Notes under the pieces: model-generated
What the model saw: the letters and a program-made list of their open reading frames with translations, nothing else
What the model was told of the DNA's origin: nothing
Databases searched by the model: none
From: CADCVT01 sp036389155
GTDB taxonomy: Bacteria > Actinomycetota > Thermoleophilia > Solirubrobacterales > Solirubrobacteraceae
Reading direction: 5' to 3'
DNA length: 64,000 nucleotides
Assembly (NCBI GenBank): GCA_036389155.1
Contig: DASVQN010000021.1
Location: forward strand, 44,129 to 108,128
Shown here: positions 9,801 to 17,392 of the stretch, one piece after another
How the letters are laid out: the number at the start of each line of letters is the position of its first letter
Position numbering within the stretch: the stretch's first letter is position 1
Program-made: the position numbers and the translations under genes

Positions 9801-12248
9801 GTTGCCGTCGCGCGCGGTGACGCGCACGCTCGAAGGCCCATCGAGCGCCTTGCCGCGCTTGTCGTACAGCACGCCGGTGGGCATGTCGAACGTCGGGGAG
9901 CCGCGATCGAGCTTGAGCTGCCAGGGGCGCGGGGGCTGGAGCCTGTCGGTCGGGATCACGACCGGGGTGGCCTGTCCCGGGTACGACCACTTCAGCTGCG
10001 CCTTCGCGCCGCCGCTCTGGTCGTAGTACTCCATGACGATGCGGTACCAGCCGCCGCCGATGAGGTGGCGCGTCTGGACGCCGTCGTAGGACGTCGGCGA
10101 CTGGTCCTTCCACTTGTCGATGATCGGGACGTTGAAGTCGGCCGGCGTAGTGAGATCCGACTTGTATCCGCCGACGTAGAGCCGGGCGCCGTCATCGGTG
10201 TTCGTGCTGAACTTGTACTCGCCGGTGACGGGCGCGTAGACCATGCCCATCCAGCGTGCCGACCACGTCTCGGGGTCCATGCTCGGGTCCGGTGAGGTCG
10301 TGGACCAGTCGAAGTCCACGTTCGCGTCCAGTCGCCCGGCGACCGCGGGCAGCCGCAGATCGGTCTGGTGGAAGTAGGTCCCGCGCAGCCCCTTCGAGCC
10401 TTCTGGGAACCCGGGGTCGAGCTGCGAGGTGTTGCCGACGCCGTCCTTGGCGACCGCGGTCATCGTGTTCAGACCCTCCTGCATGCTGCCCACGGTGATG
10501 GAGTACGGGTCGCGGTCGGCGGGCTGCATGCGCGGGCACAGCGCATGATGGTTGCAGCGAGTCCCCCAGTCGGGCGCGATGGTGCGCGTGTTCGCGGGCG
10601 CCTGGGAACCCCATCCCGTCGAGGTGATGTCGAGCCACTCGATGCCTGTGCTCGTGTCGAACGCCCAGATCGGCAGTCTTGTGCTCGTCGGCCAGTTGAC
10701 CCAGCTCTTCGGCAGCGCGGAGGCCACCTGTGGGCGGTCGTCCTCGTAGACGTGCACGTACGCCACGCCGACCTGTGCGGCGAAGTACGGCCGGTTCGCG
10801 GTTGACGTGGCCACGAGCTTGAACGTCGCGGTGTCACCGGCCTCGCCGGTCCCCGGAGCACACGTCGAGCTGCACGTCTGGAAGTAGGCGCCATAGAACA
10901 GGTCGGTCCGCATGATGGGCGTCCCGTACCATCCGCCCGGTGCGCCGCTGATCGGCTGGCGCGCCACCCCGAGCTCGAGCCGAGTGCCGTCGACGTAGTC
11001 CTGATCGACGAGGTTCCACTCGACCTGCGAGATCCGCGAGTGGCCCGGCGCGCGGAAGTTCCACGCGCCGCTGTCGCCGGCGCTGAACAAGTATCCCGTC
11101 GTGCCCCAACTCAGGTTGCGGATGTACAGCCCGTTCCCCAGCCAGGTCGACTGGCCCGCCCAGCTGAGGCCCGCGAAGTTGCCGTAGCCGAGGTACTGCC
11201 AAGCGTCGTAGCGGTCGCGCATCGCGTCGCCTTCGCCACGCCGCTCCCAGTTGAAGTACGTGATCGCCTCCGGATCGACTAGCAGCGGGTACGCCAGGTC
11301 GCGCTCGCGGTGCGCCATGTCGATCGTGAGCCGGCCGCCCGACAGCGTCCACTCGAGCTCGACGGGCCGATGATCGGCATCCCACGCGACCGGGGCCGTC
11401 ACGACGCCGATGATGTCATCGCCGTGCCGGACCTGGATGCCGGAACCGTCGGGCAGCCGCGCCAGCTCGTAGTCGGCCGCCGCGTCGAGGTTGAGCTCGA
11501 AATGCTCAGGGCTGGCGACCGACCGGACCTGCAGATCGATCTCAAAGCCGCCCACGGTCGGCCGCACGACGATGTCGGTGTCCGTCATCGCTTCCGCGTA
11601 GAAGACGGTGTCGCCCGAGACGACCGGCTCGGCATGGCCGCCGGCCCCGACGGGCGTGACGACCAGCCCCATGTCGGAGATCCTGAGTCCCTCTGCGAGG
11701 TCGTCGGCGAGCCGGATGTCGGCGAGCGGGTTCACGGACCGGAACTCGCGCCCCACCCGTGTCAGCGCGAGGTCGACCGGGCGCTTTCGCCCGGCGTCGT
11801 CGCTAGCCCGCATTGGAACGGTGGAGGTGACCAGCTGGTTCGTCGCGCCGTCAGGAGCGATGAGGCGCGCGGCGAAATCGCCCTCGTACTCGGCGATCTG
11901 ATGTCCGGGGGGAAGCTGTGGACCGCGCCACGCCGGCAGCAGCACCCGCTCGGGATGCCGGCTCTTAAGAAGGTCCAGCGCTCCGGCGCGCGTCAAGCCC
12001 CGGAACGCCGTGCGGGATTCGAGGCGCCGGTTGCGCTCGACTGCGCTCGCGCCGTTCGCGCGGGCGGCCTGCTCCCGGGCAGCCTCCTCATTGACCTCCT
12101 GGTCGCCCGGCTGAAGGCCGACCGGTGGTGCAGCGACCGCCGCGCTGCTCGCCATCACGCACACGAGCGCCGCAGCTGCTAGCGACATGCGCGCTACGCA
12201 TGAGACGAATCCCACTCGAGGTCCAACCAACGAACGAAAAACCGACAC
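6759..12248 (-). CDS. Giant secreted multidomain protein with PA14 module and C-terminal trypsin-like serine protease
   Basis: 1829 residues from a GTG start, with a Sec signal peptide (hydrophobic core near residues 22-38, AVAAPP cleavage site). A long beta-rich secreted region is followed by a PA14-type module near residues 630-770 (LRGTYFHQ, then SARWMGMVYAP and YKFSTNTDDGARLYVGG). Several Ig-like repeats follow (WSFIKDSLPPQITNVAH, WPVTVDRRG), then a 300-residue linker. A chymotrypsin-fold domain occupies the last 250 residues, with His 1621 (LTAGHC), Asp 1665 (DADAGY) and Ser 1755 (EGDSGAP), a complete triad. Such architecture suits a cell-surface or secreted protein that binds glycans and cuts proteins. 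It is monocistronic and convergent with the membrane gene at 5838. Confidence 0.85.
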   Translation of the reverse strand: MSVFRSLVGPRVGFVSCVARMSLAAAALVCVMASSAAVAAPPVGLQPGDQEVNEEAAREQAARANGASAVERNRRLESRTAFRGLTRAGALDLLKSRHPERVLLPAWRGPQLPPGHQIAEYEGDFAARLIAPDGATNQLVTSTVPMRASDDAGRKRPVDLALTRVGREFRSVNPLADIRLADDLAEGLRISDMGLVVTPVGAGGHAEPVVSGDTVFYAEAMTDTDIVVRPTVGGFEIDLQVRSVASPEHFELNLDAAADYELARLPDGSGIQVRHGDDIIGVVTAPVAWDADHRPVELEWTLSGGRLTIDMAHRERDLAYPLLVDPEAITYFNWERRGEGDAMRDRYDAWQYLGYGNFAGLSWAGQSTWLGNGLYIRNLSWGTTGYLFSAGDSGAWNFRAPGHSRISQVEWNLVDQDYVDGTRLELGVARQPISGAPGGWYGTPIMRTDLFYGAYFQTCSSTCAPGTGEAGDTATFKLVATSTANRPYFAAQVGVAYVHVYEDDRPQVASALPKSWVNWPTSTRLPIWAFDTSTGIEWLDITSTGWGSQAPANTRTIAPDWGTRCNHHALCPRMQPADRDPYSITVGSMQEGLNTMTAVAKDGVGNTSQLDPGFPEGSKGLRGTYFHQTDLRLPAVAGRLDANVDFDWSTTSPDPSMDPETWSARWMGMVYAPVTGEYKFSTNTDDGARLYVGGYKSDLTTPADFNVPIIDKWKDQSPTSYDGVQTRHLIGGGWYRIVMEYYDQSGGAKAQLKWSYPGQATPVVIPTDRLQPPRPWQLKLDRGSPTFDMPTGVLYDKRGKALDGPSSVRVTARDGNPAGPNPNRRSGVRRMEAYLAYGSEALPGVLVGSKDQAADCPVDPAQPSGARSTDSCPMYLDYTFPNNDPTYLDGKYTITFKAFDFAGNPVSQTTWSFIKDSLPPQITNVAHTPALPTGWVKSQSRRVTVDAVDIGTGVLGMTLTKPRPSGNFNDTKTNNCLGTIASICDNPDQQFFDYTTDELIEGYADLSVKAFDSAQRNSAASTFRLKIDRSGPVLATPTGSLWDSRNRTDDHRREGLYDATYTVQLSATDGGNLYTTNRRSGTKAINVKVKRPNGTVALDSPDPSPQSCAAESCPKPRTYTLNTDSLPDGEYTIEVTAVDQLDNASEPTTWPVTVDRRGDVYQAEAWTAKPADGGESLGEEWVQTAAPRARVQRLDHRATLSPVTCNPDAAGCLQRRIRTIRADSDPSAADTYVTTTGTSAGDERLLGESDLLEASRGDNGDPDGSGQLLDVVEPWQVPPPAHGSTYELYEEVEPATVDDQDVDLITRLYVDVATKLPVRSVDVVDEVVVGTIYYTYAPRRLESSEVAEDFFALSRPAFVSYESSDQLPPDTGGTEGEAPARTVTPAERLDRAMGVRRQFGFPASAAYVQTLLADPTRDATIDSWSAPMTDAENLELTRRADVTFARDEIDAYTGNQATYSGSYLSQSDGKLHVGFTGAVATHLNALDDIFPYPDRLVVESMAYTRAELATLRNEVSDDWRAGELDAYAIASLGIDEKRNRVVIGINPLTEAHRSALISRYGGRVAVERDHTEEVKRRKPVRGGEQISRNDGTRCTAGFTVTGTAIQNNKRKRQHFKLTAGHCAGVDPDGDADYAYGTRWLSPRGPMMGHWGMTAYPDDGDKLDADAGYITLRNGFATSLIVLDRKGERRRYAKVAGQKNARRGDTYCWHGAHTNLTTCGEVTGTEYERPAEGDRTITDQVEVSVDHKCAALEGDSGAPTWLPTGERGEVYASGILGARTGLVAGDILNDPPPCDGEADYRGIAATPLTRAFKHLNSAGNPLTVLISEGT

Positions 12249-12532
12249 AGACCGCCCCTAACCAACTCGAGTCGTACATACGGCTAAGCGCGCTATCGAC
12301 AGTTCAAGCATCTTTCCTGAACGCGAGCTGCGCTACGACGCGACCTCGTACGCTCGGAGGCTCAGCCAGCGCTGCCGGCCCCCCCTCGTCTTCGGCGCCC
12401 CGACCGCCTCGCGCGCGTTGTGTCGCTCGCCCTCCCGAGCGGGCGAGCCATCGTTGCCACTGATCGCCACACGCCGTGCTATCAGCGCGGCGACTATCCC
12501 GAGGACTGTCCCGCAGGCCGCCGGACCCGTGT
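12249..12532. other. Intergenic region upstream of the secreted protease
   Basis: No credible gene seen. It should hold the promoter of the minus-strand protease gene. Open frames that overlap the following tRNA fragment on the minus strand are the familiar spurious reading of tRNA-Ser. Confidence 0.4.
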
Positions 12533-12590
12533 CGTAATCTCCGATGAACACGGGGCGCAGGGCAGAAAGCGCGCCGGTCTCGAAAACCGT
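12533..12590 (+). repeat. att-like direct repeat, copy A
   Basis: A 58-base unit present again at 23529-23586 in the same orientation. The first 25 bases (starting CGTAATCTCCGATGAACACG) and the last 19 bases (CGCCGGTCTCGAAAACCGT) are identical, with a diverged 14-base middle. The last part is the anticodon stem and loop of tRNA-Ser(CGA). In this copy the 5' part also forms a hairpin (CCCGTGT with ACACGGG). Interpreted as the end of an integrated element plus its attachment core. Confidence 0.6.
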
Positions 12591-12635
12591 TGTGCCGGTA
12601 ACCCCGGCACCGTGGGTTCGAATCCCGCCCCCTCC
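12575..12635 (+). other. tRNA-Ser(CGA) 3' fragment, probable attachment site
   Basis: The sequence from the anticodon stem onward is a proper tRNA-Ser: loop CTCGAAA with anticodon CGA, a long variable arm (GTGCCGGTAACCCCGGCAC), T arm GTGGG-TTCGAAT-CCCGC and acceptor strand CCCCTCC. The 5' half (acceptor strand GGAGGGG and D arm) is absent; upstream sequence is unrelated. A 3' tRNA fragment is the hallmark of the attachment core left by tyrosine-recombinase elements that insert into tRNA genes. Confidence 0.75.
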
Positions 12636-12849
12636 CCTCGGCGCATGGTTGCTGGAGATCTCGCCAGCAGGCGCATACGTCGCCTGTCTTCGCCGCCGGG
12701 AAAACGACTTCCTCAAACTTCCCCAAGGGCTCTGAGCGGACTCGATGAGCGCCGCGGTGCTCGGGGGTCGGGCAGCGCGGGTGAAGCGGTCTTAGGAGAC
12801 CGTTGCATAGCGTCCTAGCTGCTTTGCGAAAAGCCGGCGATGAGCTCGG

Positions 12850-14020
12850 TTACCGCTCTTGCGGCGACACCCGGAGGGTCATCGACGTCGACGACGACGT
12901 ACCCCATGCGTCGCGCGCCTCCGCGCCCTCAACGATCAGCTCCGGTGGCCAACCACGCGCCGCGTATCGAGCTCGCACGGACGGGCTCACGAACTCGATC
13001 GGTGTGAGGATGACTTGCTTGAGCGACCGCGGACCAGAAACCTTGCTCGTGCACTGCTCCGCTTGCTCGCGCACGATCCGGACGGCATCTTCCGTCCTGC
13101 CGAAGATCCGTCGCTGCGCCCACCCATAAGTCATGAGAATTCAGCGCGCGGACGCGCTCAGGATCGAGCCGGTCGATCGCGAGACCGAAGTTGCTGGGCC
13201 TCATCAGGAGTCCCAGCGCAGGGGCGAGGGGATAGAAGCTGCGCGCCCCAGTGAGCTCTCCCAGGCGTTTCCGCTCCAACGAGCTTCCGGAGTCGGATCG
13301 ACCATCGACACCGGGCGGTCCGAGGTGATGAATCCATGCCGTCCGTGCTCACGATCGTCCAATCGAGCGCGTGGACGGTCGCAGCCGTCTCATGAGCGTC
13401 ATCTACCAGCTGCCGAACCGCGCCGGCCCAAGGCTGTTCGAAGCGGGCCCGCCCCTCGAACAACTGTCCGAGCATGCGCTCGCGGATCGCTTCGTCATCG
13501 CCGGACGGAGCGACCTTCTCGAGAGCGTCGCCCATGCGCTGGCGGAAGCCCGCCTGGGTGGCGAGATCGATCGCCGACTCGACCTCGAACGCGGCCTGAC
13601 GCAGTCGCTCGCGTCGCTCGAGGCCTTTGGGAGTTCGAATCTCTTGGAAGACGAGGTAGTACGCGATCGTCTGGCGGTCGGCGGGGGTCAGGCTTGAGGG
13701 CTTACGGCGGAGGCGGCCATCGCTTTGGCGGCGTGCGTCTCGACCCGAGAAGAAAAGACCTCGAGGCTGCTCGACCGGTTCCCCGACGCGTCTTCATACG
13801 AGTACATCTCGATCTCGTAGGCGGCGTCGTGGGGACGTGTTCGCGCTACGCCCCCAGACTCGATGTCGAGGTGGAACAGCCACCCCTTCCGATCGCCTCG
13901 CGGTGTCGCGGACTCGGCAAGCGCGAAGGCGGGAACGAAATGGTGTCGGCGCGCGGTCGTGGGTGGGGTACGAGCGGCGTCCTTCGACGTAGTCGCGCAT
14001 CTCGACAACGAGCGGGCTCA
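12850..14020 (-). pseudogene. Decayed DUF4238-type gene
   Basis: Read on the minus strand, blocks in successive frames together resemble DUF4238 proteins. First comes an N-terminal RRHHFVPAFALAES with GWLFHLD, then LTPADRQTIAYYLVFQEIRT with PKGLERRERL. Next is DWTIVSTDG, followed by SFYPLAPALGLLMRP and finally AQRRIFGRTEDAVRIVREQA. At least three frame changes (near 13690, 13290 and 13135) separate them, so the gene is broken. DUF4238 genes are common in phage and defence-island settings; function of the family is unknown. Lies between the two att-like repeats. Confidence 0.6.
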
Positions 14021-14416
14021 CATCGACCTCATTGGCGGCCACGGCCGGATCGTTGCGTCGGCGTCGGATGTCACGCGCCCGTCGAATGGGTTCCGCCGAA
14101 GCGACACGTTCGATCCGCTGCGCAACGACGCGCGGACTTGCGGAACGCGCTACACCGTTCGATGAGGTTCGACCAAATTTGAACGCGCGATCGGCATCGG
14201 CGAGCGCGCTCGCGAAGCGAGATCGAGTCGATTCGCCGCCATTGCTCGAACGCGGTTGTAGCAAAGCCCCCTTGGGGGGCAGCGGCCCGCTGGAAGCAGA
14301 GACTGGCTTGCCGATCGACATGCGTACGGTCCGCCGTGAGTACGCGGCCCATCCGGCGCCTGCAGGCATGCAGCTGGACGGGTTCAGAGCAGCGAGGCTG
14401 TCTGAAAACCAGCGCT
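14021..14416. other. Non-coding or decayed stretch
   Basis: No gene supported. Frames open on both strands are Arg/Ser-rich and show no conserved-looking blocks. The end nearest the DUF4238 remnant may hold its original start (a minus-strand MRDYVEGRR reading). Confidence 0.35.
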
Positions 14417-14725
14417 TTAGTACCACTCGACGTCGAACGGCTCCGAAACAGGGCGCGGGCGAACGTAGTCCTGGCAGGGCGGACGATGGACGAGGTACAG
14501 ACGCCGGCTGGCGTTTACCTTCGATTCCCGAGCGAGAGCGGCACGCGCCGTATCGACGTCCGCGAAGCCGTCGCGCAACTCGACGTGGACCGCCGGGCCT
14601 TCAAGGACCTCGATGAGGGCGGCGACATCGCCCGGCGAGTCGCGAATCCGCCCGACGGCGACCTTCCGGACGTGGTTCGCGTTGAAGTGGAGGACAGCCT
14701 TGTCGTCGCCATCGGCGGTCGTCAC
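14417..14725 (-). CDS. Hypothetical protein, 102 residues
   Basis: From a GTG on the minus strand the product is a soluble, mixed alpha/beta-looking protein (AVLHFNANHVRKVAVGRI, later VHVELRDGFADVDTARAALA), ending in EPFDVEWY. Composition is balanced, unlike the Arg-rich shadow frames around it, which argues for real coding. No strong ribosome binding site precedes the GTG. No family recognised. It is divergent from the four-gene CHAT operon that begins 214 bases away. Confidence 0.4.
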   Translation of the reverse strand: MTTADGDDKAVLHFNANHVRKVAVGRIRDSPGDVAALIEVLEGPAVHVELRDGFADVDTARAALARESKVNASRRLYLVHRPPCQDYVRPRPVSEPFDVEWY

Positions 14726-14900
14726 GCGCGGACCGCACGGAGCAGAGGTGCGCGGCGGCGGAACTGGTCGCGACGCCGGACTTTGAATCGCGCATGTCGC
14801 AGTGCGAGCGAGCGGCGCCCCACCCGCCGAGCCACGCTTCCCCTGCCCGTTGTCCCGAGGCCGATGATTGCGTCGATATACGCGCGAAGTGATCAGGTCA

Positions 14901-14929
14901 GCTTGACTGAGCTTCAGTTGGCCTGTTAT
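14901..14929 (+). promoter_or_regulatory. Probable sigma-70 type promoter of the CHAT/FlhA-like operon
   Basis: TTGACT (14901-14906), 17 bases, then TTATTG (14924-14929), which is 9 bases before the ATG of the first gene. The leader would be nearly absent. Similar half-sites AGCTTGACTG and AGCTTCAGTTG overlap the -35 and spacer and could be an operator. Read by eye only. Confidence 0.4.
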
Positions 14930-14938
14930 TGGTAGGGC

Positions 14939-15838
14939 ATGGCGGCCGACGAGCTCCTGCTCGAAATCGAGCCTGACGAGCTTCCGGCCGGGCGCGCCGA
15001 GCTGCTGGCTGCGGCCGCGGATGCGCTCGACGCGCGCGGCGGCCATCTCGCGCCTGGGACGCGCCGGGGGACGAAGGAGGGCAACCTCGCCCTGGACTTC
15101 AACGACGACGTGGCTGAGCTCACGAAGCCCGAAGTCCTCCCGCTGGACCTCGCTCATCTGACGGCCGAGGCGCAAGTCGAGCAGCGCGAGCTCTTGAAGC
15201 GCTGGCGCTTCTACTGGCTGAAGTTCCCGCTCAACCTCTGGACGCGCCCCGGCTGGGGCTTCAACCAGCTGCAGTTCGTCGCCGCCTTCAACGCAGATAC
15301 GCCCGAGGATGCTCGCCCACGCGTACACGACGCGATCCCGACGCAGGAGTACGCGACGATCGCCTCTGCGAAGGCGCAACTCAGCGTGGGCGTCGCCGGC
15401 GACTTCCGCTTTGCCGCCGAGATCCCGCCCGTCGCGCTCGACGCCGTCGGCCTACCGGCTGAGCTCCAGGCGAAGCTCAAGGCGAGCGCCGGAGGAGAGC
15501 TCGGCTTCGCCCTGACCCCGCAGCCCTACGAGGTGCGCGTCCCGATCATCAAACGGTCGAACCCGGACCTCGACACCATCAGATGGCGTCTCGAAGGAGG
15601 ACGGATGGTCCAGGAGAAGGATCCGGGGTTGCGCGTCGTCCTGAAGGTCCCGCGCGGCACGGACATACTCGAGGTGCGCGCGGCCATGCGCGCGCGTCGC
15701 AACTGGAACAGCTTCGACTCCGACCTGCAGGGGGTCTTCCTCTCGCTCAAGGAGCGCTTCAAGAGCTTCTTCACCCGCGGTGCGCCGATCGCCGACTCGC
15801 GCGCGTGGGACCTCAGCGACCAGCTCGTGCGGGAGTAG
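14939..15838 (+). CDS. Unknown 299-residue protein, first gene of the CHAT/FlhA-like operon
   Basis: No recognised family. The N-terminus is acidic and helical (residues 1-45). A distinctive aromatic block follows near residues 84-100 (KRWRFYWLKFPLNLW, then RPGWGFNQLQF), then alternating beta-like segments. Near 200-235 there is a proline/charged stretch (EVRVPIIKRSNPDLDTIRW) and a conserved-looking LRVVLKVPRGTDILEV segment. A C-terminal helix (FLSLKERFKSFF) follows. No signal peptide or certain membrane segment. Its stop is directly followed by the GTG of the CHAT gene with no gap, so the two are co-translated. Because CHAT proteases often act on a protein encoded beside them, this is a candidate substrate or effector, but that is inference. 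Confidence 0.85.
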   Translation: MAADELLLEIEPDELPAGRAELLAAAADALDARGGHLAPGTRRGTKEGNLALDFNDDVAELTKPEVLPLDLAHLTAEAQVEQRELLKRWRFYWLKFPLNLWTRPGWGFNQLQFVAAFNADTPEDARPRVHDAIPTQEYATIASAKAQLSVGVAGDFRFAAEIPPVALDAVGLPAELQAKLKASAGGELGFALTPQPYEVRVPIIKRSNPDLDTIRWRLEGGRMVQEKDPGLRVVLKVPRGTDILEVRAAMRARRNWNSFDSDLQGVFLSLKERFKSFFTRGAPIADSRAWDLSDQLVRE

Positions 15839-17392
15839 GTGAAGGTGCCCGACGCGGCCCCTCCGGGGGAGGAGGCGCCGAAACCACCCCTCCCGCTCAC
15901 CACGTTGGAGATCAGCGTGACCAAGGAGACGGTGGTCGCCAGGATCCGCCTGGGGGATCGCGAGCTCAACGCCGTCGAAGGGGACGTCGCGCTGCCAGAA
16001 CGGCGCCGAGCCACGATCGACCTCCTCGCGGGCCTCGTCCGCGAGGCGATGGACTTCGACCCGCTCAGCGAGGAGAACAGCCTGCGGGAGGACCTCTACC
16101 GCAACCTGCTCTCACTTCTCGGGCAGGAGCTGTTCGACGCGCTGTTCACGGGCGACGTCCGCAGCCGTGTGGTCAACGAGCTGAAGCAGGCCCGCCTCAG
16201 GGAATCCCGGCTCCGGCTGCGGCTGTCGTTCGACCATGCGCGCGACAGCAAGTGGCTGGCGCGCCTGCCGTGGGAGTACCTGCACACCCCCGCGGAGCTC
16301 AAGGAGTTCGGCGGCGGCAGCTTCCTTTCGACCGAGACCGAGCTAATCCTGAGCCGGCGTTTAGAGGTCGGCACCCGCGAGCTCGGCATGCACAGCGCGC
16401 CGATCAGGGTCCTCTTGGTCTGCGCCAGCCCGACGGCGCCCACGGACGAGGATCCACCTCTGCGTGAGGTCGACCCCAATCCGATGCGGGATGCCCTCCA
16501 GCGGCTCGCGGGACCCGAAAAGGGGTACATCGAGCTGGCAACGCTCGTCGACGAGAACCCGCCGCCGCCGGATCAAGCACCGCCCGACTACCAGTGGACG
16601 GCCACGAGGGAGGCCTTCGGCAAGGTCGTCAAGCAGTTCGACCCCGTCCTGATCCACTTCATGGGGCACGGCCGGTGCTCCCACCAGCACGGGGAGCTCG
16701 CTTTCTCGAAGACGAACGGCAAGCCCGACTGGGTGACGGACCGGGACTTCGCCTGGATGTCCTCCCAGAGCGAGGCGTTGCGTGCCGTGTTCGTCCAGGC
16801 GTGCGAAAGCGCGCTCCCGGACTTCTACGTCGGCTTCTCCGGCGTCGCGCAGCAGGTCGCGGCCCAGGGCATCCCGGCCGTGGTGGCGATGCAATACCGG
16901 ATCGCGGCGCCCGTCGCCGACGTGTTCGCATCGGCCTTCTACGAGGCGCTCATGCGCGACGAGGAAGCGGTTGACCTCGCCGTGAAGGCCGGCCGGGACG
17001 CGATCCGCTCGCAGACAGGCGCCGACGAGAGCCTGAGCTTCGGCCTCCCCGTCCTCTACCTGTCCGAGTACACCGGCATCGCCCGCCAGGGGACTCCGAC
17101 GATCCGCGTGCGGCCGGCGTCCGGCCGGCCGCGGCCGTGGCACGGGCGGTGCCCTCACTGCCGCACCGCCTTTCAGTCCGGCGCCAAGTACTGCGCTCAC
17201 TGCGGCAAACAACTGCCCCCGTACTGCGGCAACTGTGGCGAGGACGTCTCTCCCGAGGCCGCGTACTGCACGGCGTGCGGAGAGTCCGTGACCGAGCCGC
17301 CGCCGCGCAAGGACACGGCGAGCGAGACGCCGTCGGATACGTCGGTGCCTTCGGAAGTCGTCCAGGCGTTCGAAGGCCCCGGCGCCCTGTGA
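15839..17392 (+). CDS. CHAT-domain (caspase-like) protease with C-terminal double zinc ribbon
   Basis: 517 residues from a GTG abutting the previous stop. Residues about 80-190 form an alpha/beta region with the WEYLHTP motif usual just before CHAT domains. The CHAT domain follows (about 190-405) with the catalytic pair His 277 in HFMGHG and Cys 322 in VFVQACESA. The expected GVAQQVAAQGIPAVVAMQ and late FGLPVLYL strands are also present. The C-terminal tail (about 435-480) holds four Cys pairs of CxxC type (CPHC, CAHC, CGNC, CTAC), a double zinc ribbon. CHAT proteins are cysteine peptidases related to separase and caspases. There is no attached sensor NTPase, so activation probably comes from its operon partners, one of which also has zinc ribbons. 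Confidence 0.92.
   Translation: MKVPDAAPPGEEAPKPPLPLTTLEISVTKETVVARIRLGDRELNAVEGDVALPERRRATIDLLAGLVREAMDFDPLSEENSLREDLYRNLLSLLGQELFDALFTGDVRSRVVNELKQARLRESRLRLRLSFDHARDSKWLARLPWEYLHTPAELKEFGGGSFLSTETELILSRRLEVGTRELGMHSAPIRVLLVCASPTAPTDEDPPLREVDPNPMRDALQRLAGPEKGYIELATLVDENPPPPDQAPPDYQWTATREAFGKVVKQFDPVLIHFMGHGRCSHQHGELAFSKTNGKPDWVTDRDFAWMSSQSEALRAVFVQACESALPDFYVGFSGVAQQVAAQGIPAVVAMQYRIAAPVADVFASAFYEALMRDEEAVDLAVKAGRDAIRSQTGADESLSFGLPVLYLSEYTGIARQGTPTIRVRPASGRPRPWHGRCPHCRTAFQSGAKYCAHCGKQLPPYCGNCGEDVSPEAAYCTACGESVTEPPPRKDTASETPSDTSVPSEVVQAFEGPGAL

Noticed and set aside
12304..12726. Minus-strand frames with GRDSNPRCRGY or GGGIRTHGAG
   Set aside because: These are the well-known spurious proteins read across the antisense of tRNA-Ser; the sequence is a tRNA fragment. 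The same applies to the CRTRTGDPFLTME reading over the tRNA-Thr fragment at 41160-41260.
15839..17392. CHAT protein as part of a type III-E CRISPR (Craspase) system
   Set aside because: No gRAMP/Cas7-11 gene, no repeats and no CRISPR array anywhere in the window; the partners are FlhA-like.
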